From contig NZ_JADQTN010000002.1 of the NCBI RefSeq assembly GCF_017812015.1, positions 1 through 64,000 on the forward strand: 64,000 nt of DNA. Reading direction: 5' to 3'. Below, piece after piece: positions 1-8,681 of the stretch; position 1 is the first letter of the stretch, and each line of letters begins with the position of its first letter. Both the position numbers and the translations under genes were made by a program. The DNA is from Pontixanthobacter sp. CEM42. Its GTDB lineage: Bacteria; Pseudomonadota; Alphaproteobacteria; Sphingomonadales; Sphingomonadaceae. The notes under the pieces are model-generated. The model searched no databases and was not told the DNA's origin. It saw nothing but the letters and a program-made list of their open reading frames with translations.

Positions 1-23
1 ACCCCCTCGCAAAGGAAGACCCC

Positions 24-131
24 ATGACCTTTAATGCCAACAACCTCTACGCCGCCGCCTTCGCAGTCGTACTCTCGGCCATCGCCATGGCTACCGCGAT
101 TGTTCCTGCCAGCCCTACGCTTATTGCTTGA
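24..131 (+). CDS. Small hydrophobic peptide, 35 aa, unknown function
   Basis: A short reading frame starts at an ATG preceded by an AAAGGAAG ribosome-binding sequence six bases upstream and ends at a TGA at 129-131. The product begins MTFNANNLYAAAFAVVLSA and is almost entirely one hydrophobic segment (about residues 8-31), so a small inner-membrane or exported peptide is likely. It ends directly after the hydrophobic stretch, so it could be a complete small membrane protein or the leader of a longer protein truncated here. I recall similar short peptides in Erythrobacter-like genomes but cannot confirm this. No function is proposed. Confidence 0.5.
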   Translation: MTFNANNLYAAAFAVVLSAIAMATAIVPASPTLIA

Positions 132-771
132 ACATGGGCAGCCAAATCGAAACCTTTGAATAATTGCTTCATTGTCTGGAACACACTCCAGAAGGTGACA
201 ATGTACGGGCTATCAATACGCACTGGCAGCTGACTGGCAACAAGATGGCTTTCGGCGCTGAAAGCAGCCTGACTGCCAAGGCTCAATAGCTGACCTTTGG
301 GCCATGCATGTAAGCTGAGATCAATATTCGCTAACGGAGGAATTGAGGACCTCTTTGTTTTCCAGCGTTTCCATCTGTTCGGGCTCGCTCCCTTGAGTGA
401 CAACACTTTCGACCGATCTGACAATCACCGTTGCCACCCGATCCTTTTGATATCTCTCCATGTTGAACCAAAAACCACAAGCTACGATCGAGATCGTCGC
501 CATGGGGGCTCAAACTCCTCAAGAGTGTTTTTTAGCTCCAAGGTGTGAACAAGGACTAGGTTTCCACCATCGGTTCGGTGGCAGAACAACCCCCACCGGC
601 GCCAAAACCTAACTATCTGCCAGTCAGGCTAGTTGGCCTCAGAGCGGCTGCTTAGGGAGTGGAAGCACATATCAGGCTATAGAACTTGGTAGCTCTGTAT
701 TCCGAGCTTCACCATATCACTAAATTTGCTTCTACGAGACGTTTGCTGCCAGCCTATGAGAACACCTGGTC
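132..771. other. 640-bp stretch without a confident gene
   Basis: Between the small peptide and the DUF5694 gene I see only short frames on both strands and no recognisable protein family. The one candidate with a good ribosome-binding site (321-503, minus) is listed separately. The sequence is less GC-rich than the core regions. The stretch may be decayed coding sequence at the edge of an accessory region. Confidence 0.4.
321..503 (-). CDS. Possible small membrane protein, 60 aa
   Basis: The frame starts with MATISIVACGFWF and has a GAGGAG sequence eleven bases upstream of its ATG, a plausible ribosome-binding site. A hydrophobic N-terminus (residues 2-13) is followed by a polar, glutamate-rich tail. 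I recognise no family and the frame overlaps other short frames, so it may be a real small protein or the 5' end of a decayed gene. Confidence 0.25.
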   Translation of the reverse strand: MATISIVACGFWFNMERYQKDRVATVIVRSVESVVTQGSEPEQMETLENKEVLNSSVSEY

Positions 772-1629
772 TTAGTTGTTCGCGGCATCCTCGATGTAAG
801 GTAGCGCCTCAACCAACTCGTAACCTGGCATACGCTCGACAAAGTGCTTCAACCAAGTCGCATGGCCGCTGCCTGCAAGCACAAGGACACGGTCTCCGGC
901 TTCCGCGATCATATCCAATTTGGCGAACATCTTGGCGTTTCGCATATACCAATATGCATTGAGTTCAGCCCCTGGCTGTTGGTCACCATCGCCAATTCGC
1001 AGCAAGGAGTAATACAGTCTATTGTGCAAGCTTGAGACCCGATCCGTGTCATTGTGCTGGAGCAAAGACTGCGCGACGGTTTGGCTTGGCCGCTCGGCTG
1101 TTTCTTGATCAGCTACGGCCTGGATTTCGGCTATCAGGCTACCCATGAGCTCCATGCCGCCATTCGCCTGAGCAAAGGCTTGGACTTTACCCATCGGAAA
1201 ATAGTCTGGCTCGCTGTCCCCTCCTCGTTCATCGTAGCCGTAGACGGCATTGTGCCCGAGCATAACGCCGAGCCGATATCCGATCTGAACCGTTTCATTG
1301 CGTGAGGTTGCAAGGAGTTCGTCCGCGCGAGCGTATTCCTCCATACTAAGGGAAGGTAGCGGGGCTTCGTTTTCAACCGCAATCTTTGTCGGCCGCCATT
1401 GAGCCAGACTTTCGACCAAGGCGATAATCTCGCGCTGGCGATGGGGAGCCAGCATATCATCGACCTCAGAATTGACCATATCGGCCCCCGGATTGTCGAA
1501 GTGATACAGGCCCAACACCATGACTTTGATTGTTTCTGATTGCTCGGCCTGATCGTCCGTTTGAGCGTTTAACGCAGCCGGCATCAAAACGGTCACCAAG
1601 CAAAGAGAGACGAGTTTTAGTAAATTCAT
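772..1629 (-). CDS. DUF5694-family exported protein
   Basis: The 285-residue product starts at the ATG at 1629, which has GGAG six bases upstream; a longer in-frame start at 1671 lacks such a site. Residues 1-23 form a signal peptide ending ALNAQ, so the protein is exported. The mature part opens with the motif VLGLYHFDNPGAD and closes with LVLAGSGHATWLKHF, which bracket DUF5694 proteins as I know them. I suspect, without certainty, a fold related to the Tiki/TraB or erythromycin-esterase group, with conserved His and Glu residues in these motifs. The substrate is unknown. The gene stands alone, 93 bases downstream of the acyl hydrolase gene on the same strand. Confidence 0.7.
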   Translation of the reverse strand: MNLLKLVSLCLVTVLMPAALNAQTDDQAEQSETIKVMVLGLYHFDNPGADMVNSEVDDMLAPHRQREIIALVESLAQWRPTKIAVENEAPLPSLSMEEYARADELLATSRNETVQIGYRLGVMLGHNAVYGYDERGGDSEPDYFPMGKVQAFAQANGGMELMGSLIAEIQAVADQETAERPSQTVAQSLLQHNDTDRVSSLHNRLYYSLLRIGDGDQQPGAELNAYWYMRNAKMFAKLDMIAEAGDRVLVLAGSGHATWLKHFVERMPGYELVEALPYIEDAANN

Positions 1630-1722
1630 GAAAGACTCCAGCTGCGTTGCTGCCATAATACACCAAGGCAATAACTGATCAAGACTTCTTTGGCTTGAAG
1701 AAGCAGTGCCGCATGGCGCTGA

Positions 1723-3072
1723 TCATGGTGAAAGCGCTTCCTTGAAGAACTCCAGTGTTGCTCCCCAAGTTTGCGCCTGCCCATGCGCCTCGGCACGGCG
1801 CCTCGCACCCTCTTCGAATAGTAAGGTCGGGTTGTAACCTGTACCCGTGATGCCGTGACCAGCTTCGGGAAGGACTAGCAATGAAGTTGCAAGCCCGGCT
1901 TCGGCGCGTCGTTCGGCAATATTTTGAACCATGTGACCGGCTGACCACAAGTCGTCCAATTCACCGCCCACAACTAACACCGAGCCGGTGTAGTCTTCGA
2001 TAGGAATGCGCGCAGCCTCAACCCGATCGGGATTCGCCCAACGCCCCTCATCCATCGGAGTGCGCAAGCGTCCTCTCAATCCGCGCGCAAACTTACCAGT
2101 CTCGCGATACCAATTTTCGCTGTAAGGCACATATTCAAGCGGTTGGCCATTCCAGGAATAGGACGAGGTCGTCCCTAGCCTCACCCCATCACCCCAACCT
2201 TCCCAAACCACATCTGAGGGCGAAATTCCGGCGACTGCTTTCACCCAGTCAAATCGGGTAGCAGCAAGAAGCACGTAAGCGCCGTTTCTCGAATAGCCAT
2301 AGAGGCCCATACGATCTGGATCGACATCGGCGCGGCGGGTCAGCCAGTCCCGCACGTCTTGAAGTCGGTCAATTGGAATGTCGACATAGCGTGTGGGAAG
2401 CCCCTCGACGGAAGGTTCCCCTGGCCCATAGATTATCTCGTAGGTCGCAAAGTGAAACACTGAATACCCCTTGGCGACCAGTTGAGGCATGAGCACTTCG
2501 CGGTTTTGGCGATTGGTGTCTGCACCGCCCGCGATGATGATCACCGGGTGCTTTCCCGGGCCAGGTTGCGGCGCGAAATACGAGCCGGGCAATGAAGCAA
2601 CTTCCTCAATGTGAAAAGCTAACGGCGCGTGACGCATTTCGAATGAGGTTGATGCTACCACTGTGCCATCGATCAGCGCGGTTAGCGTGATCCGCTTGTC
2701 TGCCTCGACAGGCTCTTGATTGACGGGTTGCATGGATCGGAACAGGCCCAGCGGGTCGGCGCCTTGATACGATCCTGAAGTCGCGGGGCTGGTTGTTAGA
2801 TCAATGCGGCCATTTCCATCGCTACGAAACAAAGCTGAGGACTGGTAGCGCAGAACTGGAAACCCGCGCTGGTAATAGTTTTTCAGCACCCGTTCCGCGC
2901 GGAGCTCGACATCGGTGTCAGGAGGCAGATCAAGCGCATTGATGAGAATTGGATCGCCAGCTGTGACTACCTCTCCACTTTGCAGTTCGAACCGCTGAGC
3001 GGAAGCAGATGTTGTCCACCCTACAAAAGTAGCAGCGTACATGGCGCTAATGAAAATACGCTTTAAAATCAA
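1723..3072 (-). CDS. Secreted acyl-CoA thioesterase/BAAT-type alpha/beta hydrolase
   Basis: The product has two parts. An N-terminal beta-rich domain (about residues 30-180) resembles the acyl-CoA thioester hydrolase/BAAT N-terminal domain. An alpha/beta hydrolase domain follows, with nucleophile motif GYSRNG (Ser near 261), an acid in ELDD (near 373) and the base in EAGHG (His near 406). Most family members hydrolyse acyl-CoA or transfer acyl groups; the substrate here is not predictable. I chose the TTG at 3072 because AGGAG lies exactly eight bases upstream and it gives a clean signal peptide (ILKRIFISAM to SASAQ). Longer ATG starts up to 3201 add a poor leader. An exported BAAT-like protein is notable because acyl-CoA is cytoplasmic. 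It is divergent from the LytTR regulator gene. Confidence 0.72.
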   Translation of the reverse strand: MILKRIFISAMYAATFVGWTTSASAQRFELQSGEVVTAGDPILINALDLPPDTDVELRAERVLKNYYQRGFPVLRYQSSALFRSDGNGRIDLTTSPATSGSYQGADPLGLFRSMQPVNQEPVEADKRITLTALIDGTVVASTSFEMRHAPLAFHIEEVASLPGSYFAPQPGPGKHPVIIIAGGADTNRQNREVLMPQLVAKGYSVFHFATYEIIYGPGEPSVEGLPTRYVDIPIDRLQDVRDWLTRRADVDPDRMGLYGYSRNGAYVLLAATRFDWVKAVAGISPSDVVWEGWGDGVRLGTTSSYSWNGQPLEYVPYSENWYRETGKFARGLRGRLRTPMDEGRWANPDRVEAARIPIEDYTGSVLVVGGELDDLWSAGHMVQNIAERRAEAGLATSLLVLPEAGHGITGTGYNPTLLFEEGARRRAEAHGQAQTWGATLEFFKEALSP

Positions 3073-3247
3073 AAGTAAGGCTCCTGTGTTCAGGCCATGA
3101 CTGACCAGCAACAATCCCATCAGTCGAATAAAGCGGCTTACGCTAATCATGCGCAAAAATCGGCGAACGAACGTTGCAATCGGTGAAGCGACGGGCTGCA
3201 ACTGCGAACAAGCACAAACGAGCGGTATCGGGGTAAGGGCGGGTCTG

Positions 3248-3266
3248 ACGTGTATTCAATACACGT
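3248..3266. promoter_or_regulatory. Perfect 19-bp palindrome between divergent genes (operator candidate)
   Basis: The sequence acgtgtattcaatacacgt is a perfect 9-bp inverted repeat around one central base. It lies 36 bases before the LytTR gene start and about 175 bases upstream of the acyl hydrolase start. That placement suggests a protein-binding site controlling one or both genes. LytTR proteins usually bind direct repeats, so the palindrome may belong to a different dimeric regulator. Confidence 0.5.
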
Positions 3267-3301
3267 TGCCGACTCGATTGGCTGTGCCCATAAGCGTGTA
3301 A

Positions 3302-4129
3302 ATGAAGATGGGTGAATATCTCCAGCCGACAAAGCGCATCAGCGACCGCGCGTTTGATGCCATAGCGTGCGTATTGGTATTTGCGGCATACCTTGTCGTT
3401 TTCGCGGTGGTGAACCGCGAGTCTACATTTTTGAAACTCGCGCTTTCCTCCCTCAGCAATTTGGCACCCATGGTGCTCCTAACTGTTGCTGTTCGCCCAG
3501 CCATTCGCCGTTGGCTTATCGATGCGCCGATCCTGCGACAGTGCACAGGCCATGTCGCCTTGGCCGCGCTTTTCAGTTTCGCTTGGCACTGGCTCATCCT
3601 AGTCTTGGTCGGAATGCGCGATGGGGGATCATTGACCGAATTCACGGTCCGCGCCTTCTTTCCGGAGCCCGCGCTCGCTTGGCAGTTCCTTCAGGGCGTG
3701 ACCATTTATGCTCTAGTTGCTTCACTCACCTATATGCGCGCGCAGCCCGACCTTCCCAGCTCCGCGGATGGCGAGGCAGAAGGATGGCGAGAGGCTGAGC
3801 CCACCCTCGAACGCTATTTCATTCGACTTGGCGAAGACATCAAACCCATCGACGTCTCGAAGGTGATCATGATCCTTGGCGCGGACGACTATGCCGAAGT
3901 TATCACGGCTGAGGGGAAGCATCTGGTGCGCACCACGCTTTCAAAATTCGAAGCCTCGCTCGATCCTGAACAATTCCTGCGCATTCACAGGTCGCGCATT
4001 GTTAATGTCCACAAGATTGAACATGCTGAGCCCTCGGGCGATGGTCGCCTAGTCCTGCAAATGGAAAACGGAGAACGCATCAAGACTAGCAGGGCTGGCG
4101 CTAAAGCTTTGCGCGATCGTGTCCTTTGA
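3302..4129 (+). CDS. Membrane-anchored LytTR-family transcriptional regulator
   Basis: This 275-residue protein has about four predicted membrane helices in its first 145 residues (near 22-40, 47-65, 83-105 and 127-145). A LytTR DNA-binding domain covers roughly residues 170-275, with the typical segments FIRLGEDIKPIDVSKVIMI, DDYAEVIT and FLRIHRSRIVNV. LytTR domains bind DNA through beta strands, and membrane-bound versions are common in this bacterial group. It has no receiver domain, so it probably senses a membrane or periplasmic signal directly. A second ATG at 3308 is equally possible because neither start has a strong ribosome-binding site. The divergent hydrolase gene is the obvious candidate target. 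Confidence 0.8.
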   Translation: MKMGEYLQPTKRISDRAFDAIACVLVFAAYLVVFAVVNRESTFLKLALSSLSNLAPMVLLTVAVRPAIRRWLIDAPILRQCTGHVALAALFSFAWHWLILVLVGMRDGGSLTEFTVRAFFPEPALAWQFLQGVTIYALVASLTYMRAQPDLPSSADGEAEGWREAEPTLERYFIRLGEDIKPIDVSKVIMILGADDYAEVITAEGKHLVRTTLSKFEASLDPEQFLRIHRSRIVNVHKIEHAEPSGDGRLVLQMENGERIKTSRAGAKALRDRVL

Positions 4130-4268
4130 AGCAGCGGTGTCTGAGCTGTGCATGAAACTGTGATCAAACGGCCAAAATTGACTGGAACGTACATGCGCTC
4201 GTCGCCTCATACTCGGTAGACTATCAATGTCTGCAATTGGGTCGTTAGCGGACATAGCGCGAAAAGTT

Positions 4269-4871
4269 CTAATTCCTGCGAAACCACGGCTCATCAGTAC
4301 GATTGATCTCGAGATCGCCATCATAGGCCACACACAGCGCTCTCGCTTCATCAGCCGAAGCTGACTGCCATGTTTTGTAAGTCTCAGGCCGTAAGATCAC
4401 CGGCATGCGGTTGTGGACGCTCTTAGAAGGCCCTTCAGCGTCCGTCATAACCATTGAGTAGCATCGGCCCCATTCGTCGCTGTCGCGCCATATACCGGCA
4501 ACCGCAAAAACCTCTTCGCCAGCAACCCTCTGCCAAGTGCGTGTCATCGATCCTCGAGGGCCTTCCGCTTCTGCCCATGCCGATAGCGGAATAAGGCAGC
4601 GGTGTTCTTCAAAGCTGTGCCGCCAAAAGAAGCTGTCGAGTTTGTCAGTGCGCGCATTGTTGACGGGTTTGGGCTTTAGCGGTTTGCCGGTTTTCTTGCT
4701 CTTCATGACAAGCGGGAAACCCCATGCCATTGATTGTAGTGTGCCGCCTGCAACGACCATGCCGGGGTAACCCGGAAAGACATCACCGCCAGCATTGCTT
4801 GCATCTCCCTCGACTGAGAACATGCGCGCTACTTCGGTTGCCGAGTTTGCCATTCTGTAGAGATTGCACAT
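4269..4871 (-). CDS. SOS response-associated peptidase (SRAP/YedK/HMCES family)
   Basis: SRAP proteins form a covalent link with abasic sites in single-stranded DNA through Cys2 after removal of the initiator Met. The start at 4871 gives MCNLYRM and places the cysteine at position 2; an 18-residue upstream extension would bury it and is rejected. Other family residues are visible: Asn72-Ala73-Arg74, Glu101 in SAWAEAEG and His153 in HNRMP. The usual MCGR opening is MCNL here, and the Asn-Ala-Arg motif is followed by TDKL rather than the more common Ser-Glu. I take this as a divergent subfamily, not a dead protein. At 200 residues the length is normal. Confidence 0.85.
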   Translation of the reverse strand: MCNLYRMANSATEVARMFSVEGDASNAGGDVFPGYPGMVVAGGTLQSMAWGFPLVMKSKKTGKPLKPKPVNNARTDKLDSFFWRHSFEEHRCLIPLSAWAEAEGPRGSMTRTWQRVAGEEVFAVAGIWRDSDEWGRCYSMVMTDAEGPSKSVHNRMPVILRPETYKTWQSASADEARALCVAYDGDLEINRTDEPWFRRN

Positions 4872-5432
4872 GGGCGAAGGATGACGGAACAAGGGCTTTG
4901 AAGTCAATCTTCGACCGCTCTCCAAGCCAATGCCATATCAGTCTTTTGTGGGCGCTGATAAATCGCCTAGCTATTCTTGCTAGAAACGAATATCGGCGGC
5001 ATCCGCATTGCCCGATTGGGCATTGTGCATCAGTATGAGGACCGTTGATCAGGAAGGCGCCCTCCAACTTGATCGATGTTGGGTCACCTGACACAGTCAA
5101 ATGTGTTGGGTGACTCGTTTTCTAACGCTCTTTTAGCCATCTTCGGGAAAGCTAGCGCAGGCAGCGCGATAGCAAACATTGTGCTCTGGTTTCTCGTCTA
5201 TAGTCTCATCGAGATCATAAAATGTTGTCGGGGTCAGGTGTATGCACTTCGGGAGCGGCCCATCAATCAGACACAGGCTCGTTCGGCTTGATTCGGTCGC
5301 ATCCGCTTTCAAATCCTTTTGCTGAGTGCGTGCCGTCCTGGATGCAAATCCGCAGCAACGGCTGTTCGAGCTTTAGCCACAGGAGTGCGAGGGTTACCCA
5401 TTCAGCTTTCTCCTGCTTTACCTGACCAACAA
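4872..5432. other. 560-bp stretch without a confident gene
   Basis: No convincing gene is seen. A short hydrophobic frame (about 5076-5291, plus) might encode a single membrane helix but has no clear start. An imperfect inverted repeat occupies 5083-5114 (13-base arms, 11 matching), and a smaller one with arms TGCCC/GGGCA lies near 5007-5022. Base composition is lower in GC than the core chromosome. Confidence 0.4.
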
Positions 5433-5567
5433 ATGGCGGAGCGTAAATTTGAGGATCACGTCGTTCCTGCCCTCGAATTCGCCTATGCGGGGACCTCCCC
5501 CGCTTACCTCTTGTACAACATGGTGAGTGAATTTAATCTGCTGATACTGGGGGAATGCTTTGACTAA
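5433..5567 (+). CDS. Possible 44-aa small ORF translationally coupled to the next gene
   Basis: The frame begins MAERKFEDHVVPALEFAYAG and stops 8 bases inside the start of the following membrane protein gene, an arrangement typical of translational coupling. It has no strong ribosome-binding site and no family I recognise. A longer frame starting upstream (5319) looks less natural in composition. It may be a short leader protein of the two-gene membrane unit or a gene remnant. Confidence 0.25.
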   Translation: MAERKFEDHVVPALEFAYAGTSPAYLLYNMVSEFNLLILGECFD

Positions 5568-6273
5568 GCTAAAATCGTTGTTGGCGTTCTTTGGCTTTCT
5601 CAGCCTCTTCAACATAGTTGCGCACTATCAGACGGCTTTTGACCTTGCTGCTAGTTTGGTCTGGCTGGCTGAGTGGTGGCACTACCTAACCAGTTTTCTA
5701 TTCTGGCCATTGCCGTTTGCAATGCCGCTTTGGGAGAAAGATCTACTGGTGGTTTTGATTACGCTTGGAGCATTTGGCTTCAGGCGCATCGTTTGGGGTA
5801 TGAAAAAGGGCAATGACCTACCATTGTGGGATAACGTTAAACTGGCCTCAGAGATGGTGACCTCGTCGGCTGAAGAATTCGAAGAAGAATCGAAGCCAAA
5901 GGCGTTGGTGATTCATGCCATGGTCGGAGTTTCGGGCCTATATTGGTTGTCGTTCCTTTGGCGGCTTTTTACGACAACACCTTCTGGTACCGTGGCTTTC
6001 TTGGTGCTTATCTTTGTGTTTCTAGTTAGCACGTTTGCCAGGGAGAATCTTAGAGTTCACCAAAAAATCGACCTGGGGATCGTTTACTGCTTGGTGGGTC
6101 CTGCGCTCACAACAAACTTGCTCCTAACTTCTATGTTCAGATCATGGAGGGCGGTCCTAAAATTTGCCCTTGCATTTCTGGTAGTCCTAGTGGGAGCTGT
6201 TCTCGTCGGCGAGTACCTCGATCCTCTCATCCTTGATCGGCTCGAGGGTTTGCCCAGGGCACCTAACGTATGA
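5560..6273 (+). CDS. Polytopic membrane protein of unknown function, 237 aa
   Basis: Start is a TTG with a G-rich stretch (ctgGGGGAatgc) just upstream. The protein has roughly six hydrophobic segments, near residues 5-25, 40-60, 62-78, 118-138, 142-160 and 165-215. A short acidic cytoplasmic-looking loop containing SSAEEFEEESK lies near residue 105. I recognise no family. It ends seven bases before the start of the next membrane protein gene, on the same strand, so the two are probably co-transcribed and may act together. Base composition is lower in GC than the core genes, consistent with acquisition by transfer. The TTG start is less certain than the frame itself. Confidence 0.6.
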   Translation: MTKLKSLLAFFGFLSLFNIVAHYQTAFDLAASLVWLAEWWHYLTSFLFWPLPFAMPLWEKDLLVVLITLGAFGFRRIVWGMKKGNDLPLWDNVKLASEMVTSSAEEFEEESKPKALVIHAMVGVSGLYWLSFLWRLFTTTPSGTVAFLVLIFVFLVSTFARENLRVHQKIDLGIVYCLVGPALTTNLLLTSMFRSWRAVLKFALAFLVVLVGAVLVGEYLDPLILDRLEGLPRAPNV

Positions 6274-6280
6274 GGCAGCG

Positions 6281-7156
6281 ATGAGTGAACCGAAACCCAA
6301 GAAGTATACAGGGCTGATGTTGGCTCTCGCCGCTGCCGCGACTGTTATTATAGGCGGTGCTGTTTTCGGTCTTGTTCAGCAAGCCTCGTTTGACCGAGAG
6401 GCTCGAGATCAAATAGCTGTGCATTCTGATTATGCCCAGCAGAGATACTTGGTAGTATGCGATGGCGCCGTTGCTGCCGATGAAGCGGCGTGCATCGAAG
6501 AGGCCAGCGCCGAAGCTAGATCGGCGCTGCGTGAGCAGGAACGCGCAGAGCTTGATTTGGTTGCTCAGCAGAAAATGGCCCTCTGGACTGCAGTGATGGG
6601 TATCGCCGCAATGATCGGTATGGGTCTAAGCGCGCTTGGTATATGGTTAGTCTGGACGACCTTTAGGGAAACGCGGCGGCAAGCAAGGATTGCAGAAGAC
6701 AATCTCGAGTCCTTTCGGGCTACCGAGCGCGGCTACTGCGAAATTGAATTGAGCGGCGGTACTGCCAGCAAGACATCGGACGTATTGGATTTTTCGGCCA
6801 AGATCACGAATACCGGGCGCTCAACGGTCAAGGTACTTGCTATTCGATACCGACCTTTGGCTGAACCAAAGTCACCATTGGATGATGAGTTCGGCGGGGC
6901 AACATTGAAGGAATTTAATGTCGAGCCGAATGAGAAATCAAAGCCGTCCCACCTTGTTCGTGGAACTCAGAACATCAAGCGTTTCCCCTACATCGGTGGA
7001 TATGTTGAATACAGGTGCAAGTTCGGCCAACTGCACAAGACCTACTTTTGCTACTTCGTTGATCTTCGCAAAAACGACTCAGGCTTAGTGGCCACTCATT
7101 TCACTCATTTTGTGGCTGATTGCCTAAGGGAGCGAGATTGGCCTCCAAATAGCTAA
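6281..7156 (+). CDS. Membrane protein with two TM helices flanking a helical loop, 291 aa
   Basis: The ATG at 6281 (MSEPKPKKY) follows a GAGG site; a longer start at 6233 would run into the upstream gene. One membrane helix lies near residues 11-33. A Glu/Ala-rich helical segment near 40-105 contains two cysteines (VVCDGA and AACIEE). A second helix lies near 108-130 and is followed by the cationic FRETRRQAR. The C-terminal half looks like a beta-rich soluble domain (FSAKITNTGRSTVKVLAI). I know this arrangement from several uncharacterised proteobacterial proteins but no function. It forms a pair with the preceding membrane protein gene. Confidence 0.65.
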   Translation: MSEPKPKKYTGLMLALAAAATVIIGGAVFGLVQQASFDREARDQIAVHSDYAQQRYLVVCDGAVAADEAACIEEASAEARSALREQERAELDLVAQQKMALWTAVMGIAAMIGMGLSALGIWLVWTTFRETRRQARIAEDNLESFRATERGYCEIELSGGTASKTSDVLDFSAKITNTGRSTVKVLAIRYRPLAEPKSPLDDEFGGATLKEFNVEPNEKSKPSHLVRGTQNIKRFPYIGGYVEYRCKFGQLHKTYFCYFVDLRKNDSGLVATHFTHFVADCLRERDWPPNS

Positions 7157-7322
7157 GAACGCTTGGCAAGCCATCCATCGGCTCCGAGTTCCATTCGCCT
7201 GCTAGGCTTAGCGCCTCTCGCCGCAATAGCTTCATCAATCAAGTGGATGTGTTTTGACAGCAACATCTATGGACCCAGCCGATCAACGCTCTGGCGCGCG
7301 TTGAGAGCTTAGCAAGACAAGC

Positions 7323-8633
7323 TCAGATGCCCCACCCCCATGATTCGGCAGCGGTAGTGATGGCCGGGTTCTCAAGCCCATCCGGCAAAGCGCAGCTATA
7401 ATATGCGACTGTTTTTACAAACCTTCTCGCAGATGTGGGCCGACGACCCGATCCTTGGATGTCCTTAGCGTAGGAGTCTCCGTTGAGCTCATAAAGCCTG
7501 CGATTAAGAGTTCGTAGATTTATAGGATAGCAGTTCTGGACATCTTCGGTCCTTACTCGAGGGATGTCTACAGAAATGGAATAGCGCGTGTAGTTTTCTC
7601 TAACACTGCCCATCCGTCGATACTGACTGACTCTCGGAATTTTGACAGTCTGTTCTGAGATGTATTTGCTATCTTGCCAATAACCTGGCCCATCATGCTC
7701 AAACCCTGCAAAATTGGCAGAATTAAACCAACTTTCAAACCTGTCTGCAATTGTAGAAGGTCCAACATTGGTTCTTAAGCCAATGGTTTCCATTGCTATA
7801 TCTCGATAGCTTGTTCTACTACCTGTGCTCAGAATCTGGTTCACATATTGCTCTGTGTCGGCAAGAGTACGACCGGCTGTCCGATTTGCTTCTTCAATCC
7901 GCGATAGATCACTGAGTGCAAATTGCCCACTTCTGGCCGGATACATAAGCCCGTGCAAAACTCGCCCTCTCACAGTACCCCAGTGCTGGGGAGCGCACTT
8001 ACTGTACGTAAGGAAGCTATAAATCGACAGGGCCTCAATGTTTCGTCTATAAGAATCGTCGGACAGCAGTGCGGACAGGCTGGCTGTTCGGTCAAAGTTG
8101 GGCAAATATTCAAGGTCAGCTGGCACATTAAACCCACGTGAGGCATTTGCCCCCATTAGTAGATCGATCACGGCTCCTGAACTCTGACCTGACCCGCGAA
8201 CTGCAAAGCGCACATCGGATTTTATCTTCTCGAAAACTTCTCTCTTATGAAGCCAGTATCCCACTTCGTTTTGCAAACGATTATTAGCTCTTCCAGCCCT
8301 ATCATAGCTAGACCAATACTCTCTTTGAGCAGCCTCCAGATTGCCTTGAAATTCTGCAAGCTTCCCTCGGATCGCAACAAAGTCGGACACCATTGAATTG
8401 GCGTAGACTGGAATACCATTCCGCGATCTGAATCCTGCCGCTCTACGATATTCAAAGTCGGAATCATTCTCGGAAATATAAGTCGGTGAGGGGCTGATGA
8501 TGGGAGTGTTTAAGATATCCCTATTGTCCTGAGCACATTGGGAATTTCCAATTTGTGCGCTTGCAGCAGAAGCAACGAAAAGTGAAATGGTAACAAATGC
8601 GCTTCTTGCTACACCGCATGCACTGAATCGCAT
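7323..8633 (-). CDS. Secreted protein of unknown function, 436 aa
   Basis: The start at 8633 has GGAGAG upstream. Residues 1-26 form a signal peptide ending SAASAQ. The mature protein is rich in Tyr, Arg and Ser, has a helical stretch near 85-130, and contains four well-spread cysteines (SQCAQ, SKCAP, QNCYP and YSCAL) that could form disulfides in the periplasm. I recognise no domain. The gene begins 48 bases after the last gene of the minus-strand island operon with no visible terminator, so it may be island cargo. Codon choice and GC content are closer to the island than to the core chromosome. Confidence 0.6.
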   Translation of the reverse strand: MRFSACGVARSAFVTISLFVASAASAQIGNSQCAQDNRDILNTPIISPSPTYISENDSDFEYRRAAGFRSRNGIPVYANSMVSDFVAIRGKLAEFQGNLEAAQREYWSSYDRAGRANNRLQNEVGYWLHKREVFEKIKSDVRFAVRGSGQSSGAVIDLLMGANASRGFNVPADLEYLPNFDRTASLSALLSDDSYRRNIEALSIYSFLTYSKCAPQHWGTVRGRVLHGLMYPARSGQFALSDLSRIEEANRTAGRTLADTEQYVNQILSTGSRTSYRDIAMETIGLRTNVGPSTIADRFESWFNSANFAGFEHDGPGYWQDSKYISEQTVKIPRVSQYRRMGSVRENYTRYSISVDIPRVRTEDVQNCYPINLRTLNRRLYELNGDSYAKDIQGSGRRPTSARRFVKTVAYYSCALPDGLENPAITTAAESWGWGI

Positions 8634-8681
8634 ATGTTTCTCTCCAAGATAGATCTAACGCGATATAAAGGACGTTAATAT

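Noticed and set aside
7320-7345. Possible left attachment site (sequence atgcccc as in tRNA-Gln)
   Set aside because: Only seven bases match and the position is inside the end of a coding sequence; too short to call an att site.
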